From Spirochaetales bacterium (GTDB taxonomy: Bacteria > Spirochaetota > Leptospiria > Leptospirales > Leptonemataceae), in the NCBI GenBank assembly GCA_015075425.1, contig JABTUL010000002.1, forward strand, positions 372,001 through 436,000: DNA of 64,000 bases, given 5' to 3'. The notes beneath the pieces are model-generated. The model saw nothing but the letters and a program-made list of their open reading frames with translations. It did no database searches and was not told the DNA's origin. Of this stretch, positions 61,810 to 64,000 are shown piece after piece. Every line of letters begins with the position of its first letter. Positions within the stretch are counted from its first letter, which is position 1. The position numbers and the translations under genes are program-made.

Positions 61810-62271
61810 TCAATCGATGAGACCCACCTTGCGCAGATCAAGTACGGTTAGGCCCGTTGAGCGCAAGATCAGGTCGAGCGGCAAGCCCTCTTTGAGGAGT
61901 TGCGTGGCGGTGTCAAGCTTGCCCTTGAGTTCGCCCTCGAGCTTCCCCTCTGCCTTGATTTTTTCATAGTAAGGCATGATAAGATCTGTGATGTCGGCTT
62001 CCATGGCTGTTGGCATAATTCCCTCCCACAAATCCTCTGGCTCAAAACTCTTGATCCGTATATACAGCGATTCCTTGAGTTTGTCGAGGATATTTTTCTC
62101 GAGCCCGGAAGGCTCCGGACGCTGGACTATCTGCGCGAGAGCAGGCAGGCGCTCCGGCGGAGCGTACGTGAAGATTTCGACTTCTGTTGTGACGCGAAAC
62201 CCGAAAAGCTCAAAAAAGGCTACTGCCATTCGCTTGAAGAATTCATCGAAGCGCAGCTTGAAGCGGGGCAC
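61810..62271 (-). CDS. Shortened Rpn-family (PD-(D/E)XK) protein
   Basis: 153 residues from GTG 62271. The first 30 residues (PRFKLRFDEFFKRMAVAFFE...) equal those of the relic at 20185. After residue 33 (VEIF) the usual nuclease core (DVVVVS and the following ExK strand) is missing, and a helical C-terminal part follows with a KAEGKLEGELKGKLDTA coil and TVLDLRKVGLID end. The frame is intact, but the active site is probably lost. It may be an internal deletion product. Confidence 0.6.
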   Translation of the reverse strand: MPRFKLRFDEFFKRMAVAFFELFGFRVTTEVEIFTYAPPERLPALAQIVQRPEPSGLEKNILDKLKESLYIRIKSFEPEDLWEGIMPTAMEADITDLIMPYYEKIKAEGKLEGELKGKLDTATQLLKEGLPLDLILRSTGLTVLDLRKVGLID

Positions 62272-62371
62272 AGGAAAGAGGTCGCTGTGGATGGAGTAGG
62301 GTCAATCAGAATCCGCGATAAATTCTTCTTGCTCACCGGAATGGAGGATCCAGACGGAAAATCATGGCAAT

Positions 62372-62521
62372 CGAATCATTTCCTACGTCTCCTTGCTTGG
62401 TCTGTCCCTTTTCACATTTGGCTACCATCGTTCAGGAATCCCTGTAACCGGCTCTGCCCATGGTGGTGGATTCGTTTTTGATTGCCGTTGCCTTCCGAAT
62501 CCCGGCCAGGAGGCGCGCTTC
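62372..62521 (+). pseudogene. RapZ C-terminal-like fragment
   Basis: The frame reads IISYVSLLGLSLFTFGYHRS, then GGGFVFDCRCLPNPGQEARF. The FTFGY...GIP...FVFDxRxLPNP order is that of the RapZ C-terminal domain. The rest of the protein is absent and the frame runs into transposase-like sequence. It is probably a chimeric remnant. Confidence 0.45.
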
Positions 62522-62936
62522 GCTATGATTGCCACGCGGGATCTGGTGAACGTAGCGACCGGTGAGATTCGGGAAATCAATTTTATCGAGTCCCGCTCTT
62601 CCTTTATTCAATGGCGAGAAGCGGTCCTCCGCCACCTGGTCCGCAAGAAGATCCTCAGCCCGACAGAATCTTCATCCTTTCGCAAAGCCTACCGCAAGGG
62701 TTTCCACTGCTACTTCCAGCCCATCAACGGTAAAGAAAATGATGTACTCTTTCCGTACCGCTGAGTATCTGGCCAGCGGATTTTTCCACAACAGCCAGAT
62801 CCTGAAGGTTGATCGTGAAAAGAAGACGGTGACTTTCCAATACCGCAGCTGGATGGAGCCGGGCAGCCGCAAGAAGCACTATACCACACTCACCATAAGC
62901 GTCTTTGAATTCATAGCCAGGATGCTGTATTACTTT
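62522..62936 (+). pseudogene. IS91-type (Y2) transposase C-terminal remnant, frameshifted
   Basis: In one frame, SSSFRKAYRKGFHCYFQPINGK (in segments) then KENDVLF; after a +1 shift near 62752 the match continues RTAEYLASGFFHNSQILKVD, then VTFQYRSWME and EFIARMLYYF. The order corresponds to the end of the IS91/IS801 transposase. The N-terminal two-thirds, with the catalytic Tyr pair, is missing. The middle part recurs as a short relic at 591-649. Confidence 0.65.
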
Positions 62937-62945
62937 GCATATAAT

Positions 62946-62966
62946 CGCGCCCCTGGACGGGGCGCG
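62946..62966. repeat. Perfect 8-bp GC-rich hairpin
   Basis: CGCGCCCC and GGGGCGCG flank a 5-nt loop (TGGAC). No T run follows, so it is more likely an element end or a folded spacer than a terminator. Confidence 0.6.
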
Positions 62967-63098
62967 ACACTTAGCCTAACTTACTTTTCCCCCGTCTCCC
63001 GCCACCACAGCCTTTTCCTCCCGGTGGATCTTTCACGGCACCGTCCAATAATTTGTAAACCTCTGCGGCGCTTCCATGTCGGCGGTGCAAGCTCGATC

Positions 63099-63605
63099 CT
63101 ACCGGTTATCTGGTGCCCAGATCTCTCCGTCCGGGCTAACACCAGCGTATGCCCATCCGGCAGCAGCGGCCAGCTTTTGAACTGCTCTGGCTCTGATCGG
63201 CTCTTGTTTCTGCAGGTCATGGCCAGAAATGTGGCATGGGTAGTAGAGTGGAATCATCGTTGCCCACAGACTTAACGTGACCCAGACCAAAGGCATTTGT
63301 GGCCAGCAATACACTTTACGCCATGGCTCATTGTATGGGTAAAACCCAAGACCCCAAGGTTTTTTATGGGCACTCGCTACAAATGTAGCCTTTCCGGTTG
63401 GACGAGGTACGGGGTCACCGGCTATCTGTTCACCAGTAGTAATCCCATCTCCATCTCGCGATATGATGAAAATCGGGATATGGGCATAATCGTCTTCGGA
63501 TAGACGTTTTTGCTCTTCTGCAATCCGTTTCTGCTCTTGGAGGGGAATGCGAGCTGCGTGTTGCTGAAATTCGATACTATAGGCTGCCGTGGCGCATTGT
63601 ACCAA
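63099..63605 (-). CDS. Possible membrane protein, uncertain
   Basis: 168 residues from TTG 63605. A charged helix (LQEQKRIAEEQKRLSEDDY) precedes a region with one membrane segment (MPLVWVTLSLWATMIPLYY), then KLAAAAGWAYAGVSPDGEIWAPDNR. Two frames are open across the 3' half, so the coding frame is uncertain and no family is recognised. A CCAAGAA triplet repeat sits at its 5' end (63602-63622). Confidence 0.35.
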   Translation of the reverse strand: MVQCATAAYSIEFQQHAARIPLQEQKRIAEEQKRLSEDDYAHIPIFIISRDGDGITTGEQIAGDPVPRPTGKATFVASAHKKPWGLGFYPYNEPWRKVYCWPQMPLVWVTLSLWATMIPLYYPCHISGHDLQKQEPIRARAVQKLAAAAGWAYAGVSPDGEIWAPDNR

Positions 63606-63622
63606 GAACCAAGAACCAAGAA
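63602..63622. repeat. CCAAGAA tandem repeat, three units
   Basis: ccaagaa occurs three times in a row. It is too short for a defined role. Confidence 0.8.
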
Positions 63623-63751
63623 CGGACTATTCTATTTTTTAGGTAACTTGTTTTCCAATTTGTGTACATGATTGATCTCCTTGTTTTTCAAACAAACCCC
63701 ACACGGACAACTGGCCACTGTGGCAAGAGAAAAAATCCATCTGGAGGAAAA

Positions 63752-63788
63752 CAAATTTAAGGGGCCCCAAATCGGGGGTTTTGCCGTG
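63752..63788 (+). repeat. 37-bp IS21-associated repeat, copy B
   Basis: Matches the minus strand of 5749-5785 at 35 of 37 bases. No IstA fragment lies next to it. It shows that the IS21 lineage also touched this end of the window. Confidence 0.75.
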
Positions 63789-63881
63789 ATAACACTCGAA
63801 TTGACTCATTAAATTTCGCACTGAAATTTTTAGCCGCAGCCGTCCCGAAATATTGCTTGCACAGATGTATTCGCATGTCCA

Positions 63882-64000
63882 TCAAACCGATTTTTCTTCC
63901 CGCAGAGCCCAGACCTTTTTGAGATCGGCATGATAATTGAATTGGTTTAGTTTTTCCATGAACGGGTTGGCATATGAATCGTTGTGGAGTCTCCTTCGTG
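63882..64000 (-). CDS. 3' end of an unknown gene cut by window edge
   Basis: The minus-strand frame from the edge to the TGA at 63882 reads NPFMEKLNQFNYHADLKKV then WALREEKSV. The composition is protein-like, but the fragment is too short to identify, and two other frames are partly open. Confidence 0.3.
   Translation of the reverse strand, partial: RRRLHNDSYANPFMEKLNQFNYHADLKKVWALREEKSV

Noticed and set aside
1-64000. tRNA or rRNA genes
   Set aside because: Intergenic stretches long enough were read on both strands without finding a cloverleaf or rRNA signature; a short degenerate one could be missed by eye.

Overview
The window looks like a chromosomal segment of a leptospiral spirochete, probably a member of Leptospirales outside the pathogenic Leptospira. 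The reasons are a citramalate synthase whose sequence follows the Leptospira CimA pattern closely, many lipoproteins with loose spirochete-type lipoboxes, a membrane adenylate cyclase, LpxD (so an LPS-type outer membrane), and spirochete-style hypothetical families. No rRNA, tRNA or CRISPR array was seen.

Region 1 (1-23 kb) is accessory and full of gene wreckage. It holds a cut-off nucleotidyltransferase gene, a VapBC-type toxin-antitoxin pair, a Uma2 nuclease-fold gene, an OmpA-like lipoprotein, and a DUF4160/DUF2442 pair with an IS21 scrap. That pair lies on a 1.29-kb insert bounded by 264-bp direct repeats. An RCC1-repeat lipoprotein, a deleted SDR gene and a housekeeping patch follow (LolC/E-like permease, Xer recombinase, MBL hydrolase and others). 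The region continues with a 1,464-bp ISKra4-family element, a frameshifted MazF cassette, a HicAB locus whose HicA has lost its catalytic core, an Rpn-family pseudogene, a coiled-coil gene with 21-bp tandem repeats, and a C-terminal scrap of a DUF4143 ATPase.

Region 2 (23-58.5 kb) is compact core genome. It has a DUF4505-GNAT fusion, an ABC1 kinase next to a DUF3095 protein, and riboflavin synthase. A tightly coupled envelope-glycan operon follows (GT2, GtrA, GT39-like, epimerase, HAD phosphatase), then a VWA protein and LpxD. Further on are ArgD, an adenylate cyclase, RuvB, SixA, a membrane sulfatase, an OlsB-like acyltransferase, an M14 peptidase, a Ca2+/cation exchanger, and the branched-chain pair CimA and IlvC. 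At least seven convergent gene pairs overlap at their 3' ends, and several genes are coupled by ATGA or TTGA overlaps. Two genes appear to start at CTG.

Region 3 (58.5-64 kb) becomes accessory again. It holds a fatty-acid desaturase, an AAA/DUF4143 ATPase, a zinc alcohol dehydrogenase, a second Rpn-family relic, a RapZ-C-like scrap fused to an IS91-type transposase remnant, and a sequence shared with the IS21 scrap near 5.75 kb. The two accessory flanks therefore share three relic families: Rpn-type, IS91-type and the IS21-associated repeat.
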